From: Rossellomorea sp. SC111
GTDB taxonomy: Bacteria; Bacillota; Bacilli; Bacillales; Bacillaceae_B
Direction: 5' to 3'
DNA length: 64,000 nt
NCBI RefSeq assembly: GCF_024733565.1
Contig: NZ_JANIOC010000015.1
Coordinates: 1 to 64,000, forward strand
The translations under genes were made by a program, and so were the position numbers. Each line of letters opens with the position of its first letter. The stretch's first letter is position 1. This document shows positions 62,790 through 64,000 of the stretch, in pieces. The notes under the pieces are model-generated. The model was not told the DNA's origin. It worked only from the letters and a program-made list of their open reading frames with translations, and did not search any database.

Positions 62790-64000
62790 ATGATCAAAAA
62801 GATTAGTATGACGATTTTGGCACTGTTTTTACTCCTGCCATCATGGAGTCAGGCGGGATCTTTCGGAAATGATGATCCTTCAGGAGTCCCAGGGCAGTGG
62901 TATGTAGGTACGACTCCTTCGTATGTGGCTCCTTCAAAGCAACCGATCCTTTTTGTTCATGGTTTAAACAGCTCTTCTAATACATGGTGGAATGAAAACA
63001 ATATGTACGACACCGCCTATCAAAATGGTTATGAAACGGCTTTCATCGACCTGTATCCTACAAAGAATATGTGGGACAACGGCGCGCTCCTGGCGCAGAA
63101 AATACGGGAGATCTACACTTACTACGGAGAGAAAGTGGTGGTTGTCGCCCATAGTAAAGGAGGAATCGATACCCAATCGGCTCTCGTCCACTATGGTGCC
63201 TTTCCTTATGTTTCAAGAGTGATCACCCTTTCTGCACCTCATCACGGCTCACAATTAGCTGACTTGGCTTATAGCAGCTGGGCGGGTTGGCTTGCTGGAA
63301 TCCTTGGTAGTAAGAATGATGCCACCTACTCCCTGCAAACGGGGTATATGGCATACTTTCGCTCCGAAACCGATCAGCACGTAAATGTAAATAAGAATCC
63401 AATCTATACTTTTGGGGGAACTAAGTGGGGAGGGTTTGGAAGTTCTCTTTACTGGGGAGGATTATATCTTTGGGGGTATGGAAGCAATGACGGAGCGGTT
63501 ACGGTTAATAGTTCCAGACTACCTTATTCCACCGAGTTGAGGGTGGGGGACTGGAATCATTTCACCATTAAAGAAGGCTCCTCCACTTTCAACTTATTCA
63601 GGGATTATTTAAATGAAAGCAACCTCAATTCATCAGGTACAAAGATTCAAAGCAGTGAGCAATCTTCGTCCTACAATACGGATGCGTCCTCGTACATCAG
63701 AGGTGGGGAAACGAACGGAAATAAACAAGAAAGAGTCCTGGTTGAAGAGGGAGCAGAGTCGGTGACCTTTGATTGGATAAGTAACAGTCCTTCCACTCGG
63801 TTGACACTGGAAGATCCGAATCGGAAAATCCATTCTTCCTTCAAACTTAAAAAAGATGAAGGGGAGTATTTTAACGGGGCTTATCATTATACTCTTACGA
63901 TACCAAACCCTATTCCTGGCGAATGGACTCTCCAATCAACCTCTCCAAATTCAGAGAAATATCTTATGAATGTTTCATTCGAGAGTACAGTGAATGATGC
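62790..64000 (+). CDS. Secreted lipase-like alpha/beta hydrolase, truncated by the window end
   Basis: The frame stays open from ATG 62790 to the window end, 403 codons so far. A signal peptide (MIKKISMTILALFLLLPSWS, cleaved near QAG) leads to a lipase-like domain: ILFVHGLNSSSNTWW near residue 51 for the oxyanion, the nucleophile serine in VVVAHSKGGIDTQ near 120, and SNDGAVTVNSSRL near 232 for the acidic region. After about 290 a beta-rich segment begins (PPC or similar C-terminal domain, uncertain). AAAGGAGAGAGG precedes the start. The histidine may be HFTIKEG near 252. Substrate unknown; likely extracellular. Confidence 0.85.
   Translation, partial: MIKKISMTILALFLLLPSWSQAGSFGNDDPSGVPGQWYVGTTPSYVAPSKQPILFVHGLNSSSNTWWNENNMYDTAYQNGYETAFIDLYPTKNMWDNGALLAQKIREIYTYYGEKVVVVAHSKGGIDTQSALVHYGAFPYVSRVITLSAPHHGSQLADLAYSSWAGWLAGILGSKNDATYSLQTGYMAYFRSETDQHVNVNKNPIYTFGGTKWGGFGSSLYWGGLYLWGYGSNDGAVTVNSSRLPYSTELRVGDWNHFTIKEGSSTFNLFRDYLNESNLNSSGTKIQSSEQSSSYNTDASSYIRGGETNGNKQERVLVEEGAESVTFDWISNSPSTRLTLEDPNRKIHSSFKLKKDEGEYFNGAYHYTLTIPNPIPGEWTLQSTSPNSEKYLMNVSFESTVND

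Noticed and set aside
1..64000. CRISPR arrays, prophage or transposon genes
   Set aside because: No regularly spaced direct repeats and no integrase, transposase or phage structural genes were seen.

Overview
The window is a chromosomal segment of an AT-rich, endospore-forming member of the Bacillaceae. The evidence is a GerB-GerA-GerC type spore germination operon, a Spo0E-like phosphatase, two sporulation-type sensor kinases, an RsbR-type stressosome protein, a CcdA/YneI/CcdC/YneK block ordered as in Bacillus subtilis, S-box and T-box riboswitches, and strong AGGAGG-type ribosome binding sites with many GTG and TTG starts. A marine Bacillus/Rossellomorea-like organism is my guess; the sequence alone does not prove a genus. 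I see no prophage, transposase, CRISPR array or rRNA operon.

Layout. 1-0.8 kb: relic of an ABC exporter and a small Spo0E-like gene. 1-5.6 kb: ccdA, CheY-like yneI, ccdC, a minimal HELGH metalloprotease-like protein, yneK and a PAS histidine kinase. 5.6-11.3 kb: tRNA-Sec (selC), a lipoprotein, YvrJ and sbcDC. 11.4-16.3 kb: germination receptor operon, a small membrane protein and a Sco copper chaperone. 16.4-23.8 kb: GNAT, selB, VanZ, cardiolipin synthase, HAD, Nudix and YdjM-like genes. 23.8-25.1 kb: T-box-controlled trpS. 25.2-34.4 kb: alcohol dehydrogenase, then a SAM-riboswitch-controlled metI-metC-yitJ-metH operon. 34.6-45.9 kb: RsbR-like protein, an mhqO-mhqD quinone/thiol-stress operon with a recognisable MhqR-type operator, Ada, YitT, an MBL-fold hydrolase, a repeat-rich intergenic stretch, glpQ and DUF3231. 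46.2-51.0 kb: a tight cluster of a TIGR02206 (YwaF-like) membrane protein, a PlsY acyltransferase, a GNAT/class V aminotransferase fusion and an LtaS-like phosphoglycerol transferase. 51.1-55.3 kb: sensor kinase, second YitT and uppP. 55.3-58.0 kb: tandem T-boxes with an editing-less threonyl-tRNA synthetase, then a uridylate kinase paralogue behind a leader-peptide attenuator. 58.2-64 kb: two GNATs, DUF2062, pssA, chrA with its PadR regulator and a secreted lipase that runs off the window.

The most unusual items are four. (1) The 46.2-51.0 kb cluster: three genes are joined by ATGA-type overlaps, and the contents suggest synthesis of an undescribed acylated amino- or phospho-lipid or envelope polymer. 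(2) The ThrRS/UMP-kinase pair, which duplicates two normally essential enzymes under dedicated riboregulation and resembles resistance by target duplication. (3) The selenocysteine decoding pair selC and selB, with a SelB G4 motif lacking the usual aspartate. (4) Several families of dispersed intergenic repeats, including at least six copies of GGTCCGTCCCT.

Reading starts were chosen by Shine-Dalgarno spacing, so many differ from the longest open frame. Family assignments come from motif recognition, not from a database search.
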